Positions 15,506 to 23,309 of a stretch of DNA of 36,724 nt are shown one piece after another. The notes under the pieces were generated by a model. That model ran no database searches and was not told the DNA's origin. It saw only the letters and a program-made list of their open reading frames with translations. Numbering within the stretch: position 1 is the first letter of the stretch; each line of letters begins with the position of its first letter. The translations under genes and the position numbers were made by a program. This DNA is from JBJEXX01 sp051886215 (GTDB taxonomy: Bacteria > Bacillota_I > Bacilli_A > RF39 > UBA660): contig JBJEXX010000080.1 of assembly GCA_051886215.1 (NCBI GenBank), positions 1 through 36,724 of the forward strand, read 5' to 3'.

Positions 15506-15545
15506 TCATCACTTTATTGACTTTGGAAAATTTGATTAGTGATGA
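15506..15545 (+). other. Stem-loop between rplC and rplD
   Basis: TCATCACT (15506-15513) pairs perfectly with AGTGATGA (15538-15545), 24-base loop, immediately after the rplC stop and abutting the rplD ribosome site AAAGGAGG (15545-15552). The 55-base gap is long for this operon. No T-run, so not a terminator; an mRNA processing or translational control element is possible. Confidence 0.5.
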
Positions 15546-15560
15546 AAGGAGGAATTAAAG

Positions 15561-16187
15561 ATGAAAAAAGTAGATCTTTTAAATTTAAAAGGTGAGAAAC
15601 TTAAGGACATTAAACTAAATGAAGATATATTTGGAATTGAACCTAACGATAAAGTTTTATATGATGCAATAATTTTAGCAAGAGCATCTTTAAGACAAGG
15701 TACTCATAGTACTAAAAATCGTAGTGAAGTAAGCGGTGGTGGAAGAAAACCATGGCGTCAAAAAGGAACAGGACATGCAAGACAAGGATCTATCCGTGCT
15801 GTTCAATGGGTAGGTGGAGGAAGATATGGTACTCCAGTTCCTAGAGATTATAGTAAAAAACAAAATCGTAAAGAAAGAAGATTAGCTTTAAAGAGTGCGT
15901 TAGCTGAAAAAGTAAATGAAAAAGCATTAGTTGTTTTAGAAAATATTACTTTAGCTACTCCAAAGACTAAGGATATGATTTCTTTACTAGAAACTTTAAA
16001 ACTAAATGATAAAAAAGTTTTATTAGTAGTTGATGAGTTAGATGAAAACGTTATTTTAGCTTCAAGAAATTTACAAAATATTGCATTAATTGAAGCAGAA
16101 GAAATCAACGTATTAGATTTAGTTATGGCAGATGTAGTATTGACTACAGAAAAGGCTATAAATAAAATTGAGGAGGTGCTAATATAA
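15561..16187 (+). CDS. rplD: 50S ribosomal protein L4
   Basis: 208 aa, family length. L4 lines the polypeptide exit tunnel. The tunnel-loop hallmark is clear: RQGTHSTKNRSEVSGGGRKPW then RQKGTGHARQGSIRAVQWVGGG, followed by KKQNRKERRLALKSALAEK. The C-terminal half (LVVLENITLATPKTKDM, KVLLVVDELDENVILASRNL, VLDLVMADVVLTTEKAI) matches L4. In gamma-proteobacteria L4 represses the S10 operon by binding its leader; whether that holds here is unknown. Ribosome site AAAGGAGG, directly following the rplC-rplD stem-loop. Confidence 0.98.
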   Translation: MKKVDLLNLKGEKLKDIKLNEDIFGIEPNDKVLYDAIILARASLRQGTHSTKNRSEVSGGGRKPWRQKGTGHARQGSIRAVQWVGGGRYGTPVPRDYSKKQNRKERRLALKSALAEKVNEKALVVLENITLATPKTKDMISLLETLKLNDKKVLLVVDELDENVILASRNLQNIALIEAEEINVLDLVMADVVLTTEKAINKIEEVLI

Positions 16188-16188
16188 T

Positions 16189-16473
16189 ATGGATACTAAG
16201 TATTTAGAAATAATTAAAGCACCAGTTATAACTGAAAAAAGCGGAAATATTGCTAGTAGTGGAAACAAATTTGTTTTTAAAGTTGACTCTAGAGCAAGTA
16301 AAACTGAAATCAAGTTAGCAATAGAAAAGATTTTTAAAGTAAATGTTACATCAATCCGTACTATTAATGTTAAACCTAAGAAAAAGAGAGTTGGACGTTA
16401 TTATGGATTAACAAATCGTACAAAGAAAGCAATTGTGACTCTAAAAGATGGTCAGACAATTGATCTTGGTTAA
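16189..16473 (+). CDS. rplW: 50S ribosomal protein L23
   Basis: 94 aa. L23 is at the exit of the peptide tunnel, docking signal recognition particle and trigger factor. Motifs: IKAPVITEKSGNIA at the N-terminus, KFVFKVDSRASKTEIKLAIEKIF, VNVTSIRTINVKPKKKRVGR. The ATG follows the rplD stop by one base, and its ribosome site (GAGGAGGT) is inside the end of rplD, so translation is probably coupled. Confidence 0.98.
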   Translation: MDTKYLEIIKAPVITEKSGNIASSGNKFVFKVDSRASKTEIKLAIEKIFKVNVTSIRTINVKPKKKRVGRYYGLTNRTKKAIVTLKDGQTIDLG

Positions 16474-16487
16474 AAGGAGGGTAAATC

Positions 16488-17318
16488 ATGGCAATAAGAA
16501 ATTATAAACCTACTACTCCAGGCCGTAGGAAAATGAGTACTTTAATTAATGATGCGATTACAAAATTTACTCCAGAAAAAAGTTTATTAGCTAAAGTAAA
16601 GAAAAATGGTGGTCGTAATAATCAAGGTAGAATAACTGTAAGACATCAAGGTGGAGGAGCTAAAAGAAAATACAGAATTATTGATTTTAAAAGAGATAAA
16701 AGAGATATCGTTGGTACTGTTGTTGGTATCGAATATGATCCAAATAGAACAGCAAATATTGCATTAATCGCATATGCTGATGGTGAAAAAAGATATATCT
16801 TAGCTCCAAAAGGTTTAACTGATGGAATGAAAGTTATGGCTGGAGAAAAAGCTGATATTAAAGTTGGATGTAGTTTACCTATTATGAATATTCCAGTAGG
16901 TACTATGATACATAATATTGAACTTCGCCCAGGTAAAGGTGGAGAACTTGCTAGAAGTGCAGGAGCTTCTGCTCAAATTCTTGGACGTGAAGGTAAATAT
17001 GTAATGATAAGATTATCAAGTGGAGAACAAAGAAAAGTTTTAGGAACTTGCTACGCTACAATTGGTGAAGTTGGTAATGAAGATTATTCTTTAGTAAATC
17101 TTGGTAAAGCAGGTCGTAAACGTCATATGGGTATTAGACCTACAGTACGTGGTTCTGTTATGAACCCTAATGATCACCCACATGGTGGTGGTGAAGGACG
17201 TGCGCCAATCGGACGTAAAGGTCCAGTTACTCCTTGGGGTAAACCTGCTCTTGGATATAAGACACGTAAAAAGAAAAATTCTGATAAATTAATCGTACGT
17301 CGTCGTAATGGTAAATAG
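16488..17318 (+). CDS. rplB: 50S ribosomal protein L2
   Basis: 276 aa, family length. L2 binds 23S rRNA near the peptidyl transferase centre and supports subunit joining. Motifs: NYKPTTPGRRKMSTL at the N-terminus, GRNNQGRITVRHQGGGAKRKYR, IEYDPNRTANIALI, LRPGKGGELARSAGASAQIL, and the conserved MNPNDHPHGGGEGRAPIGRK near the C-terminus, which contains the functionally important His. Ribosome site AAAGGAGGG. Confidence 0.99.
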   Translation: MAIRNYKPTTPGRRKMSTLINDAITKFTPEKSLLAKVKKNGGRNNQGRITVRHQGGGAKRKYRIIDFKRDKRDIVGTVVGIEYDPNRTANIALIAYADGEKRYILAPKGLTDGMKVMAGEKADIKVGCSLPIMNIPVGTMIHNIELRPGKGGELARSAGASAQILGREGKYVMIRLSSGEQRKVLGTCYATIGEVGNEDYSLVNLGKAGRKRHMGIRPTVRGSVMNPNDHPHGGGEGRAPIGRKGPVTPWGKPALGYKTRKKKNSDKLIVRRRNGK

Positions 17319-17333
17319 AAAGGAGAAAATTAA

Positions 17334-17600
17334 ATGGCAAGAAGTTTAAAAAAAGGACCTTATGTATTTGAAAGATTACTAAAGAAAGTAAAAGAATTAA
17401 ATGCATCTGGTAAAAAAGAAGTTATTAAAACATGGTCACGCCGTTCAACAATTTATCCTGATTTTATTGGACACACATTTGCGGTTCATAATGGTAGAGA
17501 ATTTATTCCTGTATATGTAACTGAAGATATGGTTGGACATAAACTTGGAGAATTCGCATTAACTCGTAAATTCGGTGGACATGGCGATAACAAGAAATAA
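17334..17600 (+). CDS. rpsS: 30S ribosomal protein S19
   Basis: 88 aa. S19 forms part of the head of the small subunit with S13. Motifs: MARSLKKGPYVFERLLKKV, TWSRRSTIYPDFIGHTFAVHNGREF, and GHKLGEFALTRKFGGHG. Ribosome site AAAGGAG. Normal length and position between rplB and rplV. Confidence 0.99.
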   Translation: MARSLKKGPYVFERLLKKVKELNASGKKEVIKTWSRRSTIYPDFIGHTFAVHNGREFIPVYVTEDMVGHKLGEFALTRKFGGHGDNKK

Positions 17601-17624
17601 GAGTAATGACTAGGAGGGAAAAGT

Positions 17625-17957
17625 ATGGAAGCAAAAGCAATCGCTAAAATGCTTAGAGTATCACCTATTAAAGCTAGATTAACAATAGATTTAATTCGTG
17701 GTAAAAATGTAAATGAAGCATTAACCATATTAAGTAATATGAATAATAAATCTTCAAGACTTGTTAAAAAAGTTTTGGATTCTGCTATTGCTAATGCCGT
17801 TAACAATAATAAAGCTGATATGAATACTTTATATGTTAAGGAAGCAAGAGTAGACGCTGGTCCTGTTATGAAGAGAGTTATGATTGATTCTCGTTCACAT
17901 ACAGGTCATAACGATAAGAGAACTAGTCACATCGTTATAGTTGTAGCTAGTAAATAA
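17625..17957 (+). CDS. rplV: 50S ribosomal protein L22
   Basis: 110 aa. L22 lines the exit tunnel with its beta-hairpin loop. Motifs: AKMLRVSPIKARLTIDLIRGKNVNEAL, VKKVLDSAIANAVNN, LYVKEARVDAGPVMKR (hairpin), and RTSHIVIVV at the C-terminus. Between rpsS and rpsC as usual, with ribosome site AGGAGGG. Confidence 0.99.
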   Translation: MEAKAIAKMLRVSPIKARLTIDLIRGKNVNEALTILSNMNNKSSRLVKKVLDSAIANAVNNNKADMNTLYVKEARVDAGPVMKRVMIDSRSHTGHNDKRTSHIVIVVASK

Positions 17958-17974
17958 TCTATAAGGAGGTTATC

Positions 17975-18628
17975 ATGGGTCAAAAGGTTAGTCCAGTAGG
18001 ACTTAGAATAGGAATCAATAAAGACTGGGAATCAAAATGGTATGCATCTAATAAAGACTTTAAAGAATATTTAGCTAAAGATATTAAAATCCGTGAATAT
18101 TTTGATAAAAACTTAAAAGATGCAGGAATTGCAAAAGTCGAAATTGAAAGAAATAATAAAAGATGCGAAATTATCGTTCATACTTCTAAACCAGGTGTAA
18201 TAATCGGACGTGGTGGAGAAGAAATAGAAAAATTGAAAAAAGCAATTTCTAAATTTATTGGTGAAAATGTTCAAATTTCAATTGTTGATATTAAAAAACC
18301 TGATTTAAATGCTCAATTAGTTGCTAATTCTATAGCAAATCAAATAACTAATCGTGCATCATTCAGAATGGCTCAAAAAAGAGCAATTAGAAATATTATG
18401 AAAGCTGGAGCTAAAGGAGTAAAAACTGTAGTTTCAGGACGCCTTGGTGGAGCTGAAATGGCTCGTAGCGAAGGTTATGAAGAAGGAATGATTCCTCGTC
18501 ATACTTTAAGAGCTGATATTGATTACGCAACAGCTGAAGCTGATACTACTTATGGTAAGATTGGTGTTAAAGTATGGATTTACAAAGGAGAAATTCTTCC
18601 TTCAAAGAAAGCTAAAGGAGGTAATTAA
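17975..18628 (+). CDS. rpsC: 30S ribosomal protein S3
   Basis: 217 aa. S3 is at the mRNA entry channel of the 30S head. Type II KH domain with VIIGRGGEEIEKLKK (GXXG-like loop), N-terminal MGQKVSPVGLRIGINKDWESKWYA, and the C-terminal domain with GVKTVVSGRLGGAEMARSE, GMIPRHTLRADIDY and GVKVWIYKGEILP. Its last codons (AAAGGAGG) supply the rplP ribosome site. Confidence 0.99.
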   Translation: MGQKVSPVGLRIGINKDWESKWYASNKDFKEYLAKDIKIREYFDKNLKDAGIAKVEIERNNKRCEIIVHTSKPGVIIGRGGEEIEKLKKAISKFIGENVQISIVDIKKPDLNAQLVANSIANQITNRASFRMAQKRAIRNIMKAGAKGVKTVVSGRLGGAEMARSEGYEEGMIPRHTLRADIDYATAEADTTYGKIGVKVWIYKGEILPSKKAKGGN

Positions 18629-18629
18629 T

Positions 18630-19061
18630 ATGTTAATTCCATCAAGAACTAAATATCGTCGTGTACATAGATTACCTTATGATGGCAAAGCTAAAGGTAA
18701 TACAGAATTACATTTTGGTACATACGGATTAATGGCAAAAGAAGGAGCTTGGATTAAAGCTAATCAAATAGAAGCTGCTCGTATTGCCATGACTCGTTAT
18801 ATGAAACGTGGTGGAAAAGTATGGATTAATATTTTCCCACACTTACCTATTACTAGAAAACCACTTGAAACTCGTCAAGGTAAAGGTAAAGGTAATGTTG
18901 AATATTGGGTTGCAGTTGTAAAAGAAGGAAAAATAATGTTTGAAATTGCTGGTGTTACTGAAGAAGTAGCAAGAGAAGCATTAAGACTTGCTGCACACAA
19001 ATTACCAATTAAAACAAAATTTGTAAAAAAAGAAGATGGTGGTGATATTAATGAAGGTTAA
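18630..19061 (+). CDS. rplP: 50S ribosomal protein L16
   Basis: 143 aa. L16 helps form the A-site tRNA pocket of the 50S subunit. Motifs: MLIPSRTKYRRVHR, GNTELHFGTYGLMAKEGAWI, IEAARIAMTRYMKRGGKVWI, PITRKPLETRQGKGKGNVEYWVA (split by the family loop containing the hydroxylated Arg in some bacteria), and EALRLAAHKLPIKTKFV. The reading frame is open upstream into rpsC, but 18630 gives the family start with AAAGGAGG 8 bases before it. It overlaps rpmC by 11 bases. Confidence 0.98.
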   Translation: MLIPSRTKYRRVHRLPYDGKAKGNTELHFGTYGLMAKEGAWIKANQIEAARIAMTRYMKRGGKVWINIFPHLPITRKPLETRQGKGKGNVEYWVAVVKEGKIMFEIAGVTEEVAREALRLAAHKLPIKTKFVKKEDGGDINEG

Positions 19062-19251
19062 TGAAATAAGAGATCTAACCACTGAAGAAATTCAAGCTAA
19101 AATAAAAGAATGCAAAGAAGAATTATTTAATTTACGTTTTCAACAAGCTACAGGTAATTTAGAAAAACCTTCTAGAATAAGAGATTTAAGACATACAGTT
19201 GCAAGATGCAAGACTGTTTTAAAAGAACGTGAGTTAGGAGAAAGGATGTAA
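19051..19251 (+). CDS. rpmC: 50S ribosomal protein L29
   Basis: 66 aa. Small two-helix protein near the exit tunnel. MKVNEIRDLTTEEIQAKIKE then KEELFNLRFQQATGNLEKP (family core) and RIRDLRHTVARCKTVLKERE. The ATG at 19051 overlaps the end of rplP; GGTGGTGAT is 4 bases upstream. The upstream in-frame ATG at 19036 would place the start inside rplP without a ribosome site. Confidence 0.97.
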   Translation: MKVNEIRDLTTEEIQAKIKECKEELFNLRFQQATGNLEKPSRIRDLRHTVARCKTVLKERELGERM

Positions 19252-19254
19252 TTT

Positions 19255-19509
19255 ATGAAGAATACAAGAGAATTAGTTGGTGTTGTTGTTAGTTCAACAA
19301 ATGATAAAACAATAAGTGTAAAAGTTGAAACTTATAAAAAACATCCAAAATATGGTAAACGTGTTAAATATTCAAAAAAATATGCGGTGCATGATGAAAC
19401 AAATAAAGCTAAAGTTGGAGATACAGTAAGAATAGTTGAAACTAAACCTATATCAAAAACTAAGCATTTCTATTTAAAAGAAATCGTAAAGGAAGCAGTT
19501 GTTTTATAA
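19255..19509 (+). CDS. rpsQ: 30S ribosomal protein S17
   Basis: 84 aa OB-fold protein, a primary binder of 16S rRNA. Motifs: RELVGVVVSSTNDKTISV, KKHPKYGKRVKYSKKYAVHDE, VGDTVRIVETKPISKTKHF. Begins 3 bases after rpmC; its ribosome site GGAGAAAGGA is in the end of rpmC. Confidence 0.98.
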   Translation: MKNTRELVGVVVSSTNDKTISVKVETYKKHPKYGKRVKYSKKYAVHDETNKAKVGDTVRIVETKPISKTKHFYLKEIVKEAVVL

Positions 19510-19533
19510 CGCTTAGGTGAAGGAGGATTAATT

Positions 19534-19905
19534 ATGATTCAACAAGAAACTCGTTTAAAAGTTGCTGATAATTGCGGTGCTCGTGAAGTATTAGTAATTC
19601 GTCCACTTGGTGGAAGCAACAGAAAAACTTGTAATATCGGTGACATGGTTGTTGCTAGTGTTAAGAAAGCCACACCTAATGGCACTGTTAAAAAAGGTAA
19701 AGTAGTCAAAGCTGTTATTGTAAGAAGTAAATTTGGTGTTAGAAGAGAAGATGGTAGCTATATCAAATTTGACGATAACGCTTGCGTAATTATCAAAGAT
19801 GATAAGAGTCCTGTAGGAACTCGTGTCTTTGGACCAGTAGCGCGTGAACTTCGTGATAATAAAGATTTTATGAAGATCGTATCTTTGGCTAAGGAAGTAC
19901 TATAA
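19534..19905 (+). CDS. rplN: 50S ribosomal protein L14
   Basis: 123 aa, one residue longer than the usual 122. L14 lies at the subunit interface. Motifs: MIQQETRLKVADNCGAREVL, GDMVVASVKKATPNGTVKKG, VKAVIVRSKFGVRREDGSYI, and SPVGTRVFGPVARELR. Ribosome site AAGGAGG. Last gene of the classical S10 block; the spc block follows without a break. Confidence 0.99.
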   Translation: MIQQETRLKVADNCGAREVLVIRPLGGSNRKTCNIGDMVVASVKKATPNGTVKKGKVVKAVIVRSKFGVRREDGSYIKFDDNACVIIKDDKSPVGTRVFGPVARELRDNKDFMKIVSLAKEVL

Positions 19906-19916
19906 AGGAGGATATT

Positions 19917-20228
19917 ATGAACTTTAAAGTAGGAGACAAAGTAAAAGTTATAACTGGTTCTAGTAAAGGCAAAGAAGGTACTATTACTAAAATTTTAAGA
20001 AGTAAAAATAAAGTTGTAGTTGAAGGTGTTAATATTAGAAAAAAACACCAAAGAGATAATGGTCAAAATACTGGTGGTATTGTTGAGTTTGCTGCACCAC
20101 TTGATGCATCAAATGTAATGATCGTTGATCCAAAAACAAAAAAGCCAACTAGAATTGGACATGCTATTGATGAAAAAACAAATAAAAAAATAAGAATCTC
20201 AAAAAAATCAAGTGAGAAACTTGATTAG
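19917..20228 (+). CDS. rplX: 50S ribosomal protein L24
   Basis: 103 aa. Assembly-initiator protein of the 50S subunit. KOW motif KVGDKVKVITGSSKGKEGTI at the N-terminus, VEGVNIRKKHQR, GGIVEFAAPLDASNVMIVDP. The spacing to rplN is 11 bases with AAAGGAGG. C-terminus is Lys-rich, typical. Confidence 0.98.
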   Translation: MNFKVGDKVKVITGSSKGKEGTITKILRSKNKVVVEGVNIRKKHQRDNGQNTGGIVEFAAPLDASNVMIVDPKTKKPTRIGHAIDEKTNKKIRISKKSSEKLD

Positions 20229-20246
20229 TTGAAAGGAGGGTAATTT

Positions 20247-20786
20247 ATGAACCGCCTAAAAGAAAAATACTTAAATGAAGTTGTTCCAAGCTTGATGTCT
20301 AAACATAATTATAAGTCAGTTATGGAAGTTCCTAAATTAGAAAAAATTGTTGTCAACATTGGTGTTGGTGACGCTACTACTAATTCAAAATTATTAGAGG
20401 CAGCTTGTGATGATTTAGCTGTAATTACAGGACAAAAACCAGTAGTTACTAAAGCAAAAAAATCAATCGCAGGATTTAAAATAAGAGAAGGTCAATCAAT
20501 TGGATGTAAAGTTACATTAAGAGGAGAAAATATGTATACATTCATGGATAAGTTAGTAAATATTAGCTTACCTGTTGTTAGAGATTTTAGAGGTGTAAGT
20601 CCAAAAGCATTTGATGGTAGAGGAAATTATACTTTAGGAATTAAAGAACAATTGATATTCTCAGAAATAGAATATGATAAAGTAGTTAAAGTACGTGGAA
20701 TGGATATCGTATTTGTAACCACTGCTAAAACTAATGAAGAAGCTTATGACTTATTAAAAGAGTTAGGAATGCCTTTTAAAAAGTAA
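20247..20786 (+). CDS. rplE: 50S ribosomal protein L5
   Basis: 179 aa, family length. L5 anchors 5S rRNA and contacts the small-subunit head. Motifs: MNRLKEKYLNEVVPSLM, VPKLEKIVVNIGVGDA, ITGQKPVVTKAKKSIAGFKIREG, GCKVTLRGENMYTFMDKL, LPVVRDFRGVSPKAFDGRGN, GIKEQLIFSEI, and a VRGMDIVFVTTAKTNEEAYD C-terminus. Ribosome site AAAGGAGGG. Confidence 0.99.
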   Translation: MNRLKEKYLNEVVPSLMSKHNYKSVMEVPKLEKIVVNIGVGDATTNSKLLEAACDDLAVITGQKPVVTKAKKSIAGFKIREGQSIGCKVTLRGENMYTFMDKLVNISLPVVRDFRGVSPKAFDGRGNYTLGIKEQLIFSEIEYDKVVKVRGMDIVFVTTAKTNEEAYDLLKELGMPFKK

Positions 20787-20799
20787 TGGAGGGTAAAAC

Positions 20800-20985
20800 A
20801 TGGCAAAAAAAAGTATGATTGTAAAAGCTAATAGAGAACCAAAATTCAAAGTACGTAAATATAGCCGTTGTGAGAGATGTGGAAGACCTCATGCAGTTAT
20901 GAGTAAATTTGGAATTTGTCGTATTTGTTTTCGTGAATTAGCTTATAAAGGACAAATACCAGGGGTTAAAAAATCTAGCTGGTAA
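20800..20985 (+). CDS. rpsN: 30S ribosomal protein S14, zinc type
   Basis: 61 aa, the short C+ form (rpsZ-type). Two CXXC pairs bind zinc: CERCGRP and CRICF. Other S14 features are SMIVKANREPKFKVRKYSRC and FRELAYKGQIPGVKKSSW. Lies between rplE and rpsH as usual for Bacillota. A zinc-free paralogue is not in this window. Confidence 0.98.
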   Translation: MAKKSMIVKANREPKFKVRKYSRCERCGRPHAVMSKFGICRICFRELAYKGQIPGVKKSSW

Positions 20986-21006
20986 TTTGGGAAGGAGGAT
21001 AAATTT

Positions 21007-21408
21007 ATGGCTGTAGTGACTGATGTAATCGCTGATATGCTTACAAGAATTCGTAATGCAAATCAAATGCGTTATAAAGAAGTTAAAATTCCTGCTTCAA
21101 ACTTAAAATGTGAACTTGCTAAAATTTTAAAAGAAGAAGGATTTATTAAAGATTATAAATTAGTAAAAGACGATGTACAAGGTACTATTGTTGTTACATT
21201 AAAATATGGTGATAATAAAGAAAGAGTTATCACTGGATTAAAACGTATTTCTAAACCTGGTTTAAGAGTTTATGCTAAGAGTGATGAAATTCCTAAAGTT
21301 TTAAATGGTTTAGGAATAGCTATTATTTCTACATCTAAAGGAATAATGACAGATAAAGAAGCTCGTAAACAAAATGTAGGTGGAGAAGTTATTGCTTATA
21401 TTTGGTAA
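21007..21408 (+). CDS. rpsH: 30S ribosomal protein S8
   Basis: 133 aa. Primary 16S rRNA-binding protein. Motifs: VIADMLTRIRNANQMRY, VKIPASNLKCELAKILKEEG, GLKRISKPGLRVYAK, and the C-terminal IISTSKGIMTDKEARKQNVGGE then VIAYIW. In E. coli S8 autoregulates the spc operon; whether it does here is not visible. Ribosome site AAGGAGG. Confidence 0.99.
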   Translation: MAVVTDVIADMLTRIRNANQMRYKEVKIPASNLKCELAKILKEEGFIKDYKLVKDDVQGTIVVTLKYGDNKERVITGLKRISKPGLRVYAKSDEIPKVLNGLGIAIISTSKGIMTDKEARKQNVGGEVIAYIW

Positions 21409-21428
21409 TAAAATTAGGAGGTGTTAAT

Positions 21429-21959
21429 ATGAGCCGAATCGGAAATAGAAAGCTAGTAATACCTGAAGGTGTTACTGTAAGCGCAAATGATGGTGTTATT
21501 ACTGTTAATGGTCCTAAAGGAACTTTATCTACAAAATTACATGATGGAATAAGCTTAGTTGTAGAAGATGGAGCATTGACAATTAATAGAAATGACGAAA
21601 GATTAAAAGCTATACATGGAACTACGAATGCTAATGTTCAAAATATGATAATAGGTGTAACTAAAGGTTTTGAAAAAGGTCTAGAAATCATTGGTGTTGG
21701 TTATAGATTTACTTTAAAAGGAAACACTTTAGTTATCAATGCAGGATATTCTAATCCAGTTGAAATGTCTATTCCAAGTGATTTAACTATAGAATCTGTT
21801 AGTAATACAGAAATTACAGTTAAAGGAATTAGCAAAGAAAGAGTTGGAGAATTTGCTGCTAATATCAGAAAAGTAAGAAAACCAGAACCATATAAAGGAA
21901 AAGGAATTCGTTACAAAGATGAACATGTACGTCGTAAAGAAGGAAAGAAAGCTGCTTAA
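21429..21959 (+). CDS. rplF: 50S ribosomal protein L6
   Basis: 176 aa. L6 lies near the sarcin-ricin loop. Motifs: MSRIGNRKLVIPEGVTV, VNGPKGTLSTKLH, HGTTNANVQNMIIGVTKGFEKGLEIIGVGYR (family core, given as two parts in the sequence), GISKERVGEFAANIRKVRKPEPYKGKGIRY. The start at 21429 has AGGAGG 7 bases upstream; the in-frame ATG at 21402 lies within the end of rpsH. Confidence 0.98.
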   Translation: MSRIGNRKLVIPEGVTVSANDGVITVNGPKGTLSTKLHDGISLVVEDGALTINRNDERLKAIHGTTNANVQNMIIGVTKGFEKGLEIIGVGYRFTLKGNTLVINAGYSNPVEMSIPSDLTIESVSNTEITVKGISKERVGEFAANIRKVRKPEPYKGKGIRYKDEHVRRKEGKKAA

Positions 21960-21986
21960 TTTAAGTAGAAGGGAGAAGATTTACTT

Positions 21987-22343
21987 ATGATAAAGAAAGA
22001 ATCTCGTAATAGTATGCGTAAGATTAGACATGATAGAGTAAGAACAAAAGTATTTGGAACTACAGAAGTACCAAGACTAAATGTTTATAGATCTAATACT
22101 AATATTTATGCACAAATAATAGACGATGAAAACGGAAAAACATTAGTATCTGCATCTTCATTAGATTTAAAACTTTCTAATGGAAGTAATGTTGAAGCTG
22201 CTTCTAAAGTAGGTGAAGCTGTTGCTGAAAAAGCAGTAAAAGCCGGAATTACTAAAGTAGTATTCGATAGAGGTGGATATCAATATCATGGACGTGTTCA
22301 AGCTTTAGCAGAAGCTGCACGTAGTAAAGGATTAGAATTCTAA
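21987..22343 (+). CDS. rplR: 50S ribosomal protein L18
   Basis: 118 aa. Binds 5S rRNA with L5. Motifs: RKIRHDRVRTKVFGTTEVPRL, VYRSNTNIYAQIIDD, TLVSASSLD, KAGITKVVFDRGGYQYHGRV, and ALAEAARSKGLEF at the end. The ribosome site is GGGAG. The first nine residues before MRKIRHDRV are usual for Bacilli L18. Confidence 0.98.
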   Translation: MIKKESRNSMRKIRHDRVRTKVFGTTEVPRLNVYRSNTNIYAQIIDDENGKTLVSASSLDLKLSNGSNVEAASKVGEAVAEKAVKAGITKVVFDRGGYQYHGRVQALAEAARSKGLEF

Positions 22344-22355
22344 AAGGAGGGTATT

Positions 22356-22865
22356 ATGCAAAAAAGAAATAACACTCCAAGAGAAAAGACGTTTGAAGAA
22401 TTAGTCGTTGAAATTAAAAGCGTAGTAAAGGTTACTAAAGGTGGACGTCAACGTAGATTCTCTGCGACTGTTGTTGTTGGAGATAAAAAAGGAAGAGTTG
22501 GATTAGGAATTGGTAAAGCTAATGAAGTTCCTGATGCAATAAAGAAAGCTATTCAATCTGCTACTAAAAATGTAGTAAAAATACCTTTAACTGATGGAAG
22601 AACAATTTCTCATGAAACAATCGGTATTGCAGGAGCAGCAAAGGTTGTTTTAAGACCTGCATCTGCTGGTACTGGAGTTATTGCTGGAGGAGCTGTTCGT
22701 GCAGTATTAGAACTTGCAGGAGTTAAAGATATTTTATCTAAATCACTTGGATCAAGAACTAAAATTAATATGGCCACTGCTACAATTAATGCATTAAAAT
22801 CATTAAAAACACCAGAAGAAGTTGCTAAACTTCGTGGAAAATCAGTAGAGGAGATATTAGGATAA
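22356..22865 (+). CDS. rpsE: 30S ribosomal protein S5
   Basis: 169 aa. S5 contributes to decoding accuracy. Motifs: FEELVVEIKSVVKVTKGGRQRRFSA, VVGDKKGRVGLGIGKANEVPDAI (core, split), SHETIGIAGAAKVVLRPASAGTG, GAVRAVLELAGVKDILSKSLGS. Its TAA overlaps the rplO ATG (TAATG), so rpmD (L30), normally between rpsE and rplO in Bacillota, is absent. Confidence 0.99.
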   Translation: MQKRNNTPREKTFEELVVEIKSVVKVTKGGRQRRFSATVVVGDKKGRVGLGIGKANEVPDAIKKAIQSATKNVVKIPLTDGRTISHETIGIAGAAKVVLRPASAGTGVIAGGAVRAVLELAGVKDILSKSLGSRTKINMATATINALKSLKTPEEVAKLRGKSVEEILG

Positions 22866-23308
22866 TGAAATTAGAAGAATTAAAAAAGAATCCTGGAGCT
22901 ACTCATTCTAAGAAGAGAGTAGGACGTGGTTCAGGTAGTGGTTTAGGAAAAACAAGTGGAAAAGGTCATAAAGGACAAAATGCTAGATCTGGTGGTGGAG
23001 TAAGACCATTATTTGAAGGTGGACAATTACCTTTATATAGAAGATTACCAAAAAGAGGATTTAGCAATGCATTATTTAAAATTAGATATGCTACAATCAA
23101 TGTAGAAGATTTAAATGTATTTGATAATGATACATTAGTAACACCTGCTTTATTAAAAGAAACAGGTTTAGTAAAAAAACAATTAAATGGAATAAAAGTG
23201 TTGGGTAATGGAAAATTAGAAAAGAAATTGACTATTCAAGCACATAAATTTTCAACAAGCGCATTAGAAAAGATTAAAGAGTCAGGAAGTAAAGCAGAGG
23301 TGATCTAA
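22865..23308 (+). CDS. rplO: 50S ribosomal protein L15
   Basis: 147 aa. Assembly protein of the 50S subunit. Motifs: MKLEELKKNPGATHSKKRVG, RGSGSGLGKTSGKGHKGQNA (glycine-rich N-terminal arm), GGVRPLFEGGQLPLYRRLPKRGF, and HKFSTSALEKIKESGSKAEVI. Start overlaps the rpsE stop, implying coupling. Ribosome site GAGGAG within rpsE. Confidence 0.98.
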   Translation: MKLEELKKNPGATHSKKRVGRGSGSGLGKTSGKGHKGQNARSGGGVRPLFEGGQLPLYRRLPKRGFSNALFKIRYATINVEDLNVFDNDTLVTPALLKETGLVKKQLNGIKVLGNGKLEKKLTIQAHKFSTSALEKIKESGSKAEVI

Positions 23309-23309
23309 T

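Noticed and set aside
15848..16108. Minus-strand frames inside ribosomal protein genes (also 17486-17806, 27746-28030)
   Set aside because: They are antisense to clearly conserved genes, of low-complexity composition and without ribosome sites.
18519..18629. Longer L16 beginning inside rpsC
   Set aside because: The extra residues match no L16, and the family start with a strong ribosome site is at 18630.
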